A DNA stretch of 64,000 bases from the NCBI RefSeq assembly GCF_041428715.1, contig NZ_CP155572.1; one strand, 5' to 3'. This document shows positions 17,123 through 25,379 of the stretch, piece after piece. The translations under genes and the position numbers were made by a program. Source of the stretch: Sporomusa malonica. GTDB lineage: Bacteria; Bacillota; Negativicutes; Sporomusales; Sporomusaceae. The notes beneath the pieces were generated by a model. That model was not told where the DNA came from and did not search any database. It saw nothing but the letters and a program-made list of their open reading frames with translations. Position 1 is the first letter of the stretch. Every line of letters starts with the position of its first letter.

Positions 17123-17569
17123 TTAGTGACTCTCCGCCCAGAGGCCGATTTTTTTTACTAAATCAATCGCAAACTGTTTTTCTTCTACCGTTAGCCCCTG
17201 AAATGCTTTTGTTAAAGTTTCCGCATGCTGTGGGAAGATTTCAGCCAATAACGCCTTTCCATGTTCTGTCAAAGTTGCGTACACAATTCGCCGATCTTCC
17301 TCACAAGGTTTACGCTCAAGTAAACCCTTCTTCTCAAGTTTATTAATTACATATGTGATACTGCCACTGGTAATTAATATCTTCTCACCTATTTGCTGGA
17401 GTGGGTGGGGCCCTTTGTGATACAGGAGTTCAAGTACTGCGAACTCAGTCTGGTTCAATCCGTAACGCCTGATATCACGCCGGTCTAATTCCATAAGCGT
17501 GTTGTGGGTGCGAGCTAGAACAGTGAACAGTTTTAATGCTAGGCTCTGCTCGTAGCTATCTTGGCTCAT
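17123..17569 (-). CDS. MarR-family regulator (MhqR/YkvE-like)
   Basis: A 148-residue winged-helix regulator. The recognition region is about residues 56-85 (LQQIGEKILITSGSITYVIN), followed by the wing KGLLERKPCEEDRRIVYATLT with the family D-x-R. It is followed by doxX and by an operator-like repeat, and its own promoter carries a related palindrome, so it is probably autoregulated. There is a Cys in the wing (KPCEEDRR), but no N-terminal redox Cys as in OhrR. Confidence 0.85.
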   Translation of the reverse strand: MSQDSYEQSLALKLFTVLARTHNTLMELDRRDIRRYGLNQTEFAVLELLYHKGPHPLQQIGEKILITSGSITYVINKLEKKGLLERKPCEEDRRIVYATLTEHGKALLAEIFPQHAETLTKAFQGLTVEEKQFAIDLVKKIGLWAESH

Positions 17570-17598
17570 TCTCTCTCTCCTAGCGACTTACTATCGAT

Positions 17599-17645
17599 TC
17601 TCTTTACTTCAAGATAATTTTAAAATATATAATGCCAAATGTCAA
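17599..17645 (-). promoter_or_regulatory. Promoter and operator of the MarR gene
   Basis: -35 TTGACA (revcomp of 17640-17645), 17-bp spacer, -10 TAAAAT (revcomp of 17617-17622). The palindrome-like operator 17599-17616 covers the predicted start site, a position that supports autorepression. Confidence 0.7.
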
Positions 17646-17677
17646 GAAGGAGTCAGTATCTAAACAGGAATTTCGTG

Positions 17678-17723
17678 ATAAAGAAAACACGACTTGCGAC
17701 GAGCCTTTGGCGACAGCGGAAGC
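17678..17723 (+). repeat. Truncated copy (A) of the approximately 89-bp dispersed repeat
   Basis: It matches the first 45 bp of the family (ATAAAGAAAACACG...GCGGAAGC), including the first hairpin, then diverges; the second hairpin is missing. The rest of the 17570-17951 gap holds the marR promoter and the tRNA-operon terminator. A small frame reads through the repeat but has no ribosome-binding site. Confidence 0.75.
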
Positions 17724-17919
17724 TTTCACAAAGGATAAATATACACATGATACTGCAAAAATGCAGGAGGGGATTGCCGAGAAATTATCGGAGATCTGGA
17801 GTAGAAAAAGTGCAGAAAAATAAAATAGGACCGTCAAGATAGACGGCCCAAAATTCGGAGTTAGAGCATTGTGTTGTCAAAATGTCTTCAGGACCCATCG
17901 GACTATGAAAATGAAAAAG

Positions 17920-17940
17920 ACTTCGCAATGACTGCGAAGT
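17920..17940 (-). terminator. Terminator of the five-gene tRNA operon
   Basis: 8-bp stem ACTTCGCA/TGCGAAGT with a 5-nt loop. On the minus strand it is followed by CTTTTTC, just beyond tRNA-Leu. Confidence 0.8.
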
Positions 17941-17951
17941 TTTCTTCATAC

Positions 17952-18040
17952 TGGTGCCGAGGACCGGAATCGAACCGGTACGGAAATTTCTTTCCGACGG
18001 ATTTTAAGTCCGTTGCGTCTGCCAGTTCCGCCACCCCGGC
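17952..18040 (-). tRNA. tRNA-Leu (anticodon TAA)
   Basis: 89 nt including an encoded CCA end. Long variable arm; anticodon stem ACGGA/TCCGT with loop CTTAAAA. Last gene of the cluster. Confidence 0.95.
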
Positions 18041-18086
18041 ATGTAATTAATTAAAAAACCACATATGTGGCTCTTATTATGTTAGA

Positions 18087-18161
<75 letters not shown>

Positions 18162-18168
18162 GTTACTA

Positions 18169-18243
18169 TGGAGCGGAAAACGAGATTCGAACTCGCGACC
18201 CTCGCCTTGGCAAGGCGATGCTCTACCGCTGAGCTACTTCCGC
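18169..18243 (-). tRNA. tRNA-Gly (anticodon GCC), copy 1
   Basis: 75 nt with encoded CCA, anticodon loop TTGCCAA. Identical in sequence to the copy at 22655-22729. Confidence 0.95.
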
Positions 18244-18248
18244 GCAGA

Positions 18249-18324
<76 letters not shown>

Positions 18325-18332
18325 GTGTAAAT

Positions 18333-18409
18333 TGGCGACCCTGAACGGATTTGAACCGTCGATCTCCGCCGTGACAGGGCGGCATGTTAGACCGCTACAC
18401 CACAGGGCC
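18333..18409 (-). tRNA. tRNA-Asp (anticodon GTC), copy 1
   Basis: 77 nt with encoded CCA, anticodon loop CTGTCAC. First gene of the cluster. It differs from the copy at 22739-22815 only by a compensated acceptor-stem pair. Confidence 0.95.
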
Positions 18410-18430
18410 GCTTAATAAATCGCATAATCT

Positions 18431-18459
18431 AGTATATATCAGTCTTTTATTAAAGTCAA
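18431..18459 (-). promoter_or_regulatory. Promoter of the tRNA Asp-Phe-Gly-Cys-Leu operon
   Basis: -35 TTGACT (revcomp of 18454-18459), 17-bp spacer, -10 TATACT (revcomp of 18431-18436), 21 bp before tRNA-Asp. Confidence 0.8.
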
Positions 18460-18557
18460 TACTGAATAAAATCCCAATTTTTATACCAGCTATACACTGA
18501 CGGAATATATTATATCTCAATAGAAATAACCCGTCAAGTACTTTAGAAAATCGGATT

Positions 18558-18920
18558 TTATCCTGCCAAAACCTTATTTACTGTTTCTGCTACCTGATCA
18601 GGCTCAAAGGGCTTTATGATAAAGCTTGATGCACCTGCTTTGAGAGCGTCCGTAATGATACTTCGTTGACCAATGGCTGTGACCATGATAATACGGGCTA
18701 GTGGGTCTTCCTCATGAATATGCTTTACTGCTTCAATGCCGTCCATTATCGGCATAGTAATATCCATAGTAACCAAATCTGGTTTGTACTGGCGGTATAA
18801 TTGTACTGCTTGTTTTCCGTCACCCGCTTCGCCAACGATCTCATGACCATTATCTGTTAACAGCTTTTTCAACATCATTCGCATGAATGAAGAATCATCG
18901 CAAACTAAAATCTTTGCCAT
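18558..18920 (-). CDS. CheY-like single-domain response regulator
   Basis: A 120-residue receiver domain with no output domain. Acidic pair D-D (about 9-10), phospho-acceptor Asp in V-T-M-D-I-T-M-P (about 53), switch Thr in V-T-A, and Lys in I-I-K-P-F. The ATG at 18920 has AGGAGG 7 nt upstream and is preferred over the TTG one codon earlier. It follows an unrecognised 220-residue gene by 36 bp, so they probably form a two-gene operon. Its partner kinase is not in the window. Confidence 0.9.
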   Translation of the reverse strand: MAKILVCDDSSFMRMMLKKLLTDNGHEIVGEAGDGKQAVQLYRQYKPDLVTMDITMPIMDGIEAVKHIHEEDPLARIIMVTAIGQRSIITDALKAGASSFIIKPFEPDQVAETVNKVLAG

Positions 18921-18956
18921 CAAGTAACCTCCTGCGTTTAGCGCTCTACCTAACTA

Positions 18957-19619
18957 TCATTGTAGCTTTAACCGTAATTTCTCAAGCATTGGATTCAGAT
19001 TATCATTTAACCTTCCCTCAAGTTCAGGCAGCGTCTTGGCATCGAATTCAGCCGTCGGAATTGGCGTTCGTCTGAGGCGTATTTCACTAAAGAATTGATC
19101 GCGAAATATATTGTAATTTACAACCAGGTTACTCTCTGTAGCAAAGTCACTATAGTCTATTATAACATAAGAACCGTTCAATCCTTTAAATGGTTCTTGC
19201 GGTGTTATAAAAAGTTCAAATCCGGCTAAATTCTTAGGCAGCTGGAGCGCATAAGGCCACTCGAGAATTTTCTTTGATGCAAATTGCGCACATAAGCAGT
19301 TTGCATCAAATTGAGCTAAACCGCAAAGTGTTTTTTCCATCCGTTCTCTCAATAGCTTTTCCAGCGCTGCTATGTTTGCGGTAAAAAAGCTGATATCGCA
19401 AAACTCTGTTAATCCAATTACCGTACGAACTAAAAAGTCTTTAGTAGCTTTATCATATAAAACAGTAAAGCTACGCCTAGCTTTTTGATTATTATATGTA
19501 AAAATACGGTACTGGGAGCCGCATGTCATTAACTCGTTAATGAGCGTGAAGCCGCACATCTCTAAGGGAAGATTTTGCAAAAACTCCCACTCTGTTACTT
19601 GTTTAACAATTTTTTCCAT
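18957..19619 (-). CDS. Uncharacterised 220-residue protein upstream of a CheY-like gene
   Basis: No family recognised. It is predicted soluble: no signal peptide or membrane segment, mixed alpha/beta, with five cysteines (C22 and C33 near the N-terminus, C74, and a C98/C107/C109 group). The C-terminal 25 residues look helical (LPELEGRLNDNLNPMLEKLRLKLQ). It has a good ribosome-binding site (GGAGAGG) before ATG 19619 and precedes the response regulator in the same operon. A role as regulator, phosphatase or target of the CheY-like protein is only a guess. Confidence 0.7.
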   Translation of the reverse strand: MEKIVKQVTEWEFLQNLPLEMCGFTLINELMTCGSQYRIFTYNNQKARRSFTVLYDKATKDFLVRTVIGLTEFCDISFFTANIAALEKLLRERMEKTLCGLAQFDANCLCAQFASKKILEWPYALQLPKNLAGFELFITPQEPFKGLNGSYVIIDYSDFATESNLVVNYNIFRDQFFSEIRLRRTPIPTAEFDAKTLPELEGRLNDNLNPMLEKLRLKLQ

Positions 19620-19732
19620 ATAGTAGTCCTCTCCTATTAACCGATATGACTATATTCTTGGCTACCCTAAAAAAAACCTGCCTGCCAAGTAACCAAAAAA
19701 TAAACTCAGAATAGTATGAAGTAGCTCCTACG

Positions 19733-19821
19733 TAAAGAAAACACGGCTTGCGCCGAGCCTCTGGCGAAAGCGGAAGCCGCTGTTGCCTTATCCAGACGGA
19801 AAGTTATACTTTCTTACAGGA
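19733..19821 (+). repeat. Dispersed two-hairpin repeat, copy B
   Basis: Full-length copy, TAAAGAAAACACGGC...TTACAGGA. It contains CGGCTT...AAGCCG enclosing CGCC...GGCG, then GAAAGT-TAT-ACTTTC. It lies 33 bp upstream of the binding-lipoprotein start and creates a spurious N-terminal extension if the ATG at 19783 is used. Confidence 0.9.
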
Positions 19822-19854
19822 GAACAAATTCTAAAATCACAAGGAGGGAACAAT

Positions 19855-20931
19855 ATGTTAAAACGTTGGGGAGGACTGGTGTCAGTCTTACTTGTATTCA
19901 CCTTTTTCATTACGGCTTGCAGTCTGGCGCCTACTACCCAGGTTTCACCGGCAAAAGGGATTGCCTGGGCTCCTGGATTAACTGCACTGCCGCAGGAAAC
20001 TGTGGTAAAGGTTGGCATGAAGCAGGTTATTTCTGATGCAGGTATTCTTATCGGTATGGCCAAAGGCTATTATCAGGACCTTGGCATCAAAATTGATCCG
20101 ATACAATTCAATTCAGGTCAGGAGATGATTAATCAGTTGGCCGCCGGACAATTAGATGTCGGCGCAACCGTAACTGCCGCTGGGCTTTTAAATGCCATGT
20201 CCCGCGATATACCGGTTAAAATCGTGGCCGACAAAGGTATTAACGTTCCCGGACAGGGATACTATCGCTTAGTCGTGAGAAAAGATCTTGCTAATGACTT
20301 GAAAGACTTTGCAGACCTGCGCGGCAAAAAAATTGCTGTGGTTGGTACGGCTTCTTTAGATGAGATATGCCTGGCACGGGTTTTAGCCAAAGGCGGCTTA
20401 ACGACCAAAGATATTGATATGCAGGTAATCCGCGCATTCCCTGATATGCTAGTTTCCCTGGGCAATAAGAGCATTGATGCCGCCATGGTCATTGAGCCCT
20501 TTGTAACCCAAGGCATTGCCAAAGGTATTGTTGACCCCTGGAAAGATCCGTCTGAATATGACCCAGATGCCCAAATCGCCCTGTTAGTATACGGTACTAG
20601 TATGACCACACGTCCAGATGTAGCTAATCGCTTTATGACTGCTTATGTAAAATCTATGCGTGACTACAATGATGCTTTTTTCAAAAATAAAAACAAATCT
20701 GAAGTAATCAACATGCTCTGCAAATATTCGGTTATCAAAGACCCAGCCTTATATGAAAAAATGTTCCCTACCGGGCTTAATCCTGACGGCTACCTCCGGA
20801 TGAATGGAATTGCTGCTGATTTAGCGTGGTACAAAGAAAATAACCTGCTTAAGTCTGAAATTAAACTGGAAGATGCTGTTGATAACAAGTATGTAGATTT
20901 TGCCGTGAAGACCTTAGGCAAATATCAATAA
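19855..20931 (+). CDS. ABC transporter substrate-binding lipoprotein, NMT1/SsuA-like
   Basis: A 358-residue periplasmic binding protein. Lipoprotein signal with lipobox F-I-T-A-C (Cys about 22). The mature part has the NMT1/THI5-like fold of nitrate/sulfonate/pyrimidine-precursor binding proteins (GMAKGYYQDLGIKIDPIQFN and QLAAGQLDVGATVTAAGLL). The start at 19855 has AAGGAGGG immediately upstream; the in-frame ATG at 19783 lies in repeat B and is not used. The substrate (alkanesulfonate, taurine, thiamine precursor or other) cannot be decided; no TPP riboswitch is present. Confidence 0.85.
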   Translation: MLKRWGGLVSVLLVFTFFITACSLAPTTQVSPAKGIAWAPGLTALPQETVVKVGMKQVISDAGILIGMAKGYYQDLGIKIDPIQFNSGQEMINQLAAGQLDVGATVTAAGLLNAMSRDIPVKIVADKGINVPGQGYYRLVVRKDLANDLKDFADLRGKKIAVVGTASLDEICLARVLAKGGLTTKDIDMQVIRAFPDMLVSLGNKSIDAAMVIEPFVTQGIAKGIVDPWKDPSEYDPDAQIALLVYGTSMTTRPDVANRFMTAYVKSMRDYNDAFFKNKNKSEVINMLCKYSVIKDPALYEKMFPTGLNPDGYLRMNGIAADLAWYKENNLLKSEIKLEDAVDNKYVDFAVKTLGKYQ

Positions 20932-20962
20932 ACCCTATGTTGTATACCGGGAGCTGATTTAG

Positions 20963-21709
20963 GTGAAAACAACTATTTCTATACTTTCGCCATTAACCCT
21001 CTTATTTCTTTGGGAAGCGGCAGCCCGTTTGGGGTTTGTTGACACCCGCCTGCTCTCAAGCCCGTCGCTAATTCTTCAGGCTTTTTTCCCATTGCTAATT
21101 TCCGGCGACCTTCTTTACAATACCTGGGTGAGCGTTCTAAGGGTCATCTGGGGTTTTATCGCCGGAGCTCTTCCAGGAATTCTCCTGGGCATGAGCATGG
21201 GGCTATCCCCCCTTGTCCGTTCAGCGGTCGAGCCCATGATCGCAGCTACATATCCAATTCCTAAATTAGCCATTATGCCGTTGATTCTCCTAATCTTTGG
21301 CCTAGGAGAAACCTCTAAGATATTTACAATCGCTATCGGCGTATTCTATCTGGTAGCCATTAATACTATGGCTGGGGTATTAAACATTGACAAAATCTAT
21401 CTGGAAGTCGCCAAAAATTTCGGTGCCAGCCGCAAGGATTTCTACCTCACAGTAGCTTTACCTGGAGCGCTGCCTATGATATTTGCCGGACTCAAGCTTG
21501 GCATGGGGATGGCTCTTATCCTGATTGTTGCCGCTGAGATGTCGGCTGCCAAAGCCGGCGTAGGCTGGATGATATGGCGCGCCTATGACATGTTTGATAT
21601 TGAGCAGATGTTTGTTGCGCTGATTACGCTATCAGTGCTTGGCTATATCTTTTCTCTTATACTTGATTGGCTGGAACGTCTGGTGCTTCCGTGGAAGCAG
21701 GCCAGCTAA
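20963..21709 (+). CDS. ABC transporter permease, SsuC/TauC-like
   Basis: A 248-residue permease with about six helices and the EAA-type loop V-A-K-N-F-G-A-S-R-K-D-F. GTG start at 20963 with GGGAG upstream. Middle gene of a three-gene importer operon. Confidence 0.85.
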   Translation: MKTTISILSPLTLLFLWEAAARLGFVDTRLLSSPSLILQAFFPLLISGDLLYNTWVSVLRVIWGFIAGALPGILLGMSMGLSPLVRSAVEPMIAATYPIPKLAIMPLILLIFGLGETSKIFTIAIGVFYLVAINTMAGVLNIDKIYLEVAKNFGASRKDFYLTVALPGALPMIFAGLKLGMGMALILIVAAEMSAAKAGVGWMIWRAYDMFDIEQMFVALITLSVLGYIFSLILDWLERLVLPWKQAS

Positions 21710-21732
21710 GGAGATTTTAAGGAGGTGCGGTT

Positions 21733-22533
21733 ATGCCTTACGACAGCACCAGCATTGTCTTAAACAATATCGGAAAAACGTTTATTACAAGCCGTGGTCA
21801 GGTGACCGCTCTTACTGACATCAACGTTTCTATCGGTGATGGCGAGTTCTTTTCTATTGTCGGGCCCAGTGGCTGTGGTAAAACTACGCTGCTCCGCATC
21901 CTCGCTGGCTTAGACACCGCATCTATTGGTACAGTTGATGTTACAATTACAACAGGCGACCGTCCGGTAAACTCTATGGTGTTTCAAGAACAGTCGGTAT
22001 TCCCCTGGCTCACAGTAATTGACAATGTTGCGTACGGCCTTAAGCTCCGGGGCATTCCTAAAAAAGAGCGTTATAAAATTGCTGAAAAATATATCCGGAT
22101 GATTGGTCTAACTAAATTTGCTAAAGCATATCCCCATCAACTTTCAGGCGGTATGAAGCAGCGGGTAAGCGTAGCCCGTGCATTTGCCAACAACCCCGAA
22201 ATCCTGCTGATGGATGAGCCCTTCGGTGCGCTTGATGAGCAAAATAGAATCCTTCTCCAACAGGAACTACTGCGCATTTGGGAATTAAGCAAAAAAACGA
22301 CCGTTTTTATCACCCATAGCATTGATGAAGCCTTATGCCTCAGTGATCGCATCATGATTATGACAGCACATCCTGGCACCGTAAAATCAATTGTAGACGT
22401 TGATCTGCCTCGCCCGCGTGATATCGCTTCGATCCGGACTACGCTTCGCTATAATGAACTGTTCCAGACTATTTGGCTGACACTGCGCGAAGAGGTATTA
22501 AAGGTGAAAGAGTTGGAGCTGGCTGACAGCTAA
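21733..22533 (+). CDS. ABC transporter ATPase, SsuB/TauB-like
   Basis: A 266-residue ATPase with Walker A G-P-S-G-C-G-K-T-T, Q-loop VFQEQSVFPWLT (W-L-T is typical of the nitrate/sulfonate group), signature L-S-G-G-M-K-Q-R and Walker B I-L-L-M-D-E-P. AAGGAGG precedes the ATG. A bidirectional terminator follows. Confidence 0.9.
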   Translation: MPYDSTSIVLNNIGKTFITSRGQVTALTDINVSIGDGEFFSIVGPSGCGKTTLLRILAGLDTASIGTVDVTITTGDRPVNSMVFQEQSVFPWLTVIDNVAYGLKLRGIPKKERYKIAEKYIRMIGLTKFAKAYPHQLSGGMKQRVSVARAFANNPEILLMDEPFGALDEQNRILLQQELLRIWELSKKTTVFITHSIDEALCLSDRIMIMTAHPGTVKSIVDVDLPRPRDIASIRTTLRYNELFQTIWLTLREEVLKVKELELADS

Positions 22534-22535
22534 TA

Positions 22536-22565
22536 AAAAAGAACGCCATAAAGGCGTTCTTTTCA
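22536..22565. terminator. Bidirectional terminator between importer operon and tRNA cluster
   Basis: Stem GAACGCC/GGCGTTC with loop ATAAA, extended by A/T tracts on both sides (AAAAAA before, TTTTC after). It serves the ABC operon on plus and tRNA-Trp on minus. Confidence 0.85.
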
Positions 22566-22575
22566 TCTTTTTTTG

Positions 22576-22651
22576 TGGCAGGGGCAGAAGGACTTGAACC
22601 CTCAACCAACGGTTTTGGAGACCGCTACTCTACCAATTGAGCTATACCCCT
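22576..22651 (-). tRNA. tRNA-Trp (anticodon CCA)
   Basis: 76 nt with encoded 3' CCA. Acceptor AGGGGTA/TGCCCCT, anticodon loop CTCCAAA. Confidence 0.95.
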
Positions 22652-22654
22652 ATA

Positions 22655-22729
22655 TGGAGCGGAAAACGAGATTCGAACTCGCGACCCTCGCCTTGGCAAG
22701 GCGATGCTCTACCGCTGAGCTACTTCCGC
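22655..22729 (-). tRNA. tRNA-Gly (anticodon GCC), copy 2
   Basis: 75 nt, identical to 18169-18243. It is followed after 3 bp by tRNA-Trp. Confidence 0.95.
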
Positions 22730-22738
22730 AAATCAGGA

Positions 22739-22815
22739 TGGCGACCCCGAACGGATTTGAACCGTCGATCTCCGCCGTGACAGGGCGGCATGTTAGACCG
22801 CTACACCACGGGGCC
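22739..22815 (-). tRNA. tRNA-Asp (anticodon GTC), copy 2
   Basis: 77 nt with encoded CCA, anticodon loop CTGTCAC. First gene of the second cluster. Confidence 0.95.
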
Positions 22816-22845
22816 GTGTTAATTATTTCTCCCTGACGAGTTCTA

Positions 22846-22874
22846 ATAATACCATGCTTTCGACATAATATCAA
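22846..22874 (-). promoter_or_regulatory. Promoter of the tRNA Asp-Gly-Trp operon
   Basis: -35 TTGATA (revcomp of 22869-22874), 17-bp spacer, -10 TATTAT (revcomp of 22846-22851). Confidence 0.7.
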
Positions 22875-23015
22875 TAGCAACTGGCGTTTATTTAAGAAAA
22901 TTATTTTCTTCTAGCTCTCTTTTTGGCTATATATTGGCTGTTTACTATAGATTTTAAGTAAATAAACGGCTGACTACCGGTAATTAAAAGCAATATAAAT
23001 TAACATAAAGTAGAC

Positions 23016-23104
23016 AGAAAAGCGAGATTGCCACGCGCCTTCCTCACAATGACTAAAATTCAGGGTCATTGCGAGGAGGTACGACGAAACAATCTGACTT
23101 TTCT
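23016..23104. repeat. REP-like palindromic element (GTCATTGCGAG type)
   Basis: An 89-bp imperfect palindrome. Ends AGAAAAG-CG-AGATTG and CAATCT-GA-CTTTTCT pair, and inner CTCACAATGAC (23043-23053) pairs with GTCATTGCGAG (23065-23075). It lies 27 bp downstream of pyrE. No gene is seen in the rest of the 22816-23131 gap apart from the tRNA promoter. A degenerate relative is at 41538-41595. Confidence 0.75.
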
Positions 23105-23131
23105 AAACAGCAGTGTCTCTATAACACAACC

Positions 23132-23704
23132 TTACAGCTTACGGCTGCCACGCTTTGTTATGGCTACACCTTCTTTACAAAGTGGACAGTTTTCCGGTTG
23201 ATAAGTAGGAACAGTCAGGTGTAGGAGCGCCTGGGACGGAATACCGAAACCTGCCTTACCACCGCTGCGGTCAACCAGTATACCCACGGCCACAGGAATG
23301 CCGCCTTGCGCGCGCACTACGTCAACTACTTCTTGCACAGAGCCGCCTGTAGTAACAATATCTTCGACAATGAGTACACGCTGGCCTTGTTCAATGACAA
23401 ACCCACGTCTTAATGCCATCTTACCATTTTCACGCTCAGTGAAAATAGCGCGAGTGCCAAGATGCTTGCCAACTTCATGAGCCAGGATAATCCCACCAGT
23501 CACAGGGCCGATCACAAGCTCAATGTTATCATTCTTAAAGCGTTCAGCGAGCGCTGCACAAAGCTTTTCGGTATGTTTAGGGTACTGCAATACCTGAAAC
23601 TTCTCTACATATAACGGACTATGTAAGCCTGAGGTCAGTAAAAAATGCCCTTCTAATATAGCGCCTGTCTCAACAAATAATTGCCGAACTTCTGCTTCAT
23701 TCAT
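23132..23704 (-). CDS. pyrE: Orotate phosphoribosyltransferase
   Basis: A 190-residue enzyme converting orotate and PRPP to OMP. The PRPP-binding motif V-L-I-V-E-D-I-V-T-T-G-G-S is about residues 109-121. A C-terminal CPLC motif is typical of the clostridial form. Its start overlaps the pyrF stop, so it is the last coupled gene of the pyr operon. Confidence 0.95.
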   Translation of the reverse strand: MNEAEVRQLFVETGAILEGHFLLTSGLHSPLYVEKFQVLQYPKHTEKLCAALAERFKNDNIELVIGPVTGGIILAHEVGKHLGTRAIFTERENGKMALRRGFVIEQGQRVLIVEDIVTTGGSVQEVVDVVRAQGGIPVAVGILVDRSGGKAGFGIPSQALLHLTVPTYQPENCPLCKEGVAITKRGSRKL

Positions 23705-24423
23705 TATGCCTTCCTCATTTCTTCTAAAATCGCCAGTGCAGCCTCGCGCGGATCCCTTGCCGCAGTAATCGGCCGACCTACTACCAGATAGTGTGCTCCA
23801 GCTTTTAATGCATCGGCTGGCGTAGCTACCCGGCTTTGGTCATTTAAGGCCGCTCCTTGGGGGCGAACACCTGGTGTAATGATCGAAAAATCTTTGCCGC
23901 ACGCTTCCCGGATAAGCTCAGCTTCCTGTGGCGATGCTACCACACCGTCTAACCCAGCCTCCTTGGCCATTCTTGCCAAATGTACAACTTGGTCGGGAAT
24001 GCTGGCAGCAGACCTAAGTGAAGCCCATTCTGCCTGATCCATACTTGTCAGCACAGTAACGGCAATCAGCTTAGGGCGAGGAATCTCAAGACTAGCAGCT
24101 GTTTCGGCTACCTTCTCTACAGCCGCCCGCATCATGGCTGGGCCGCCTGATGCCTGGACGTTAATCATGGCTACCCCCAACCGAGTCAGTGACGCAGCAC
24201 CTTGAGCCACAGTATTCGGAATGTCATGCATTTTTAAGTCAAGAAAAACGTCTTTACCTGCTTCGCGCAAAAAGGTCAGGCATTCCATGCCTACGCTGTA
24301 AAAAAGCTGCATACCTACTTTATAATAACTGACGGCGTCCCCTAATGTCTCGACTAATTGCCGTACTTCAGCCATGGTGGCGACATCAAGGGCTACAATC
24401 AAACGATTACGAACTTGATCCAT
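23704..24423 (-). CDS. pyrF: Orotidine 5'-phosphate decarboxylase
   Basis: A 239-residue group I OMP decarboxylase with the catalytic D-L-K-M-H-D-I-P-N-T motif (about 62-71) and the phosphate-binding VVGRPIT segment near the C-terminus. Makes UMP. It shares one base with the pyrE start. Confidence 0.96.
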   Translation of the reverse strand: MDQVRNRLIVALDVATMAEVRQLVETLGDAVSYYKVGMQLFYSVGMECLTFLREAGKDVFLDLKMHDIPNTVAQGAASLTRLGVAMINVQASGGPAMMRAAVEKVAETAASLEIPRPKLIAVTVLTSMDQAEWASLRSAASIPDQVVHLARMAKEAGLDGVVASPQEAELIREACGKDFSIITPGVRPQGAALNDQSRVATPADALKAGAHYLVVGRPITAARDPREAALAILEEMRKA

Positions 24424-24452
24424 TTAGCAAACCTCCATCTTACGCGATTCTT

Positions 24453-25379
24453 TTAGTTACAATTGACTTTGCCAATAAGCTCGCTTACCTGTGTTAAACC
24501 GCGTTTAGTAAGGTAGTCTCTGATTCCTTCAGCCATTTCAACTGAGATGTATGGGTTAACAAAATTGGCAGTACCAACAGCCACTGCACTCGCTCCAGCC
24601 AGCATGAATTCAATAGCATCCTCTGCTGACATAATCCCGCCCATGCCAATAACCGGTACATTAACGGCTTTTGCCACCTGCCATACCATCCGCACAGCAA
24701 CCGGCTTAACAGCCGGGCCGGACAAGCCGCCGACCGTATTACCCAGGACAGGCCGCCAGGTCCGAATGTCAATCGCCATACCCAGCAGCGTGTTAATCAT
24801 GGAAATAGCATCAGCACCAGCCGCTTCGACAGCCCTAGCCATCAACACAACATCTGTAACATTGGGTGACAATTTAACAATGACAGGCAGGTTCGTCTTA
24901 GCTTTTACCGCTCGTACTACTTCAGTCGCACTGTCTGGGCAAGTGCCAAAAGCAATTCCGCCTTGCTTAACATTGGGACAGGAAATATTGACTTCCAGAC
25001 CAGCTATGCCAGACTGATTAAGTCGTGCTGCCAATTCGCCATATTCTTCTACAGTATTACCAGAGATATTGACAATGACAGGCACTTGATACTTGGCCAA
25101 TTTAGGCATTGTTTCAGTAACAAATTCCTCAACACCAGGGTTTTCCAGGCCAATAGAGTTAAGCATGCCTGCCGGAGTTTCTGCCATGCGCCGACCGCTA
25201 TTACCTGCCTTAGGTGCAAGCGTTGTCCCTTTAACTACTATGGCACCAACCTGGTTTAAATCAACAAAGTCGCTATATTCAAGTCCAAAGCCGAAGGTTC
25301 CTGACGCTGTCATAACCGGCGTCTTCATCTTTATCCCAGCAATATCAACAGAAAGCATGTTGTCGGTTATGCTCACCAC
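24453..25379 (-). CDS. pyrD: Dihydroorotate dehydrogenase B, catalytic subunit
   Basis: A 308-residue FMN enzyme of class 1B. The catalytic base is Cys in N-I-S-C-P-N-V-K-Q-G-G, and the FMN phosphate-binding GMGGI and VGTAN motifs are present. Class 1B enzymes pass electrons to NAD+ through PyrK, encoded immediately upstream with a 7-bp overlap. Confidence 0.95.
   Translation of the reverse strand: MVSITDNMLSVDIAGIKMKTPVMTASGTFGFGLEYSDFVDLNQVGAIVVKGTTLAPKAGNSGRRMAETPAGMLNSIGLENPGVEEFVTETMPKLAKYQVPVIVNISGNTVEEYGELAARLNQSGIAGLEVNISCPNVKQGGIAFGTCPDSATEVVRAVKAKTNLPVIVKLSPNVTDVVLMARAVEAAGADAISMINTLLGMAIDIRTWRPVLGNTVGGLSGPAVKPVAVRMVWQVAKAVNVPVIGMGGIMSAEDAIEFMLAGASAVAVGTANFVNPYISVEMAEGIRDYLTKRGLTQVSELIGKVNCN

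Noticed and set aside
17632..17823. 63-codon plus-strand frame between marR and the tRNA operon
   Set aside because: No ribosome-binding site, and its N-terminal half is translated repeat A. Parallel frames occur in the other repeat copies.
19783..19854. N-terminal extension of the binding lipoprotein starting in repeat B
   Set aside because: The peptide is repeat-derived, whereas ATG 19855 has AAGGAGGG upstream and starts a normal lipoprotein signal.
19620..19854. TPP riboswitch or S-box upstream of the NMT1/SsuA-like importer
   Set aside because: No conserved aptamer blocks are present; the region is explained by repeat B and an ordinary ribosome-binding site.
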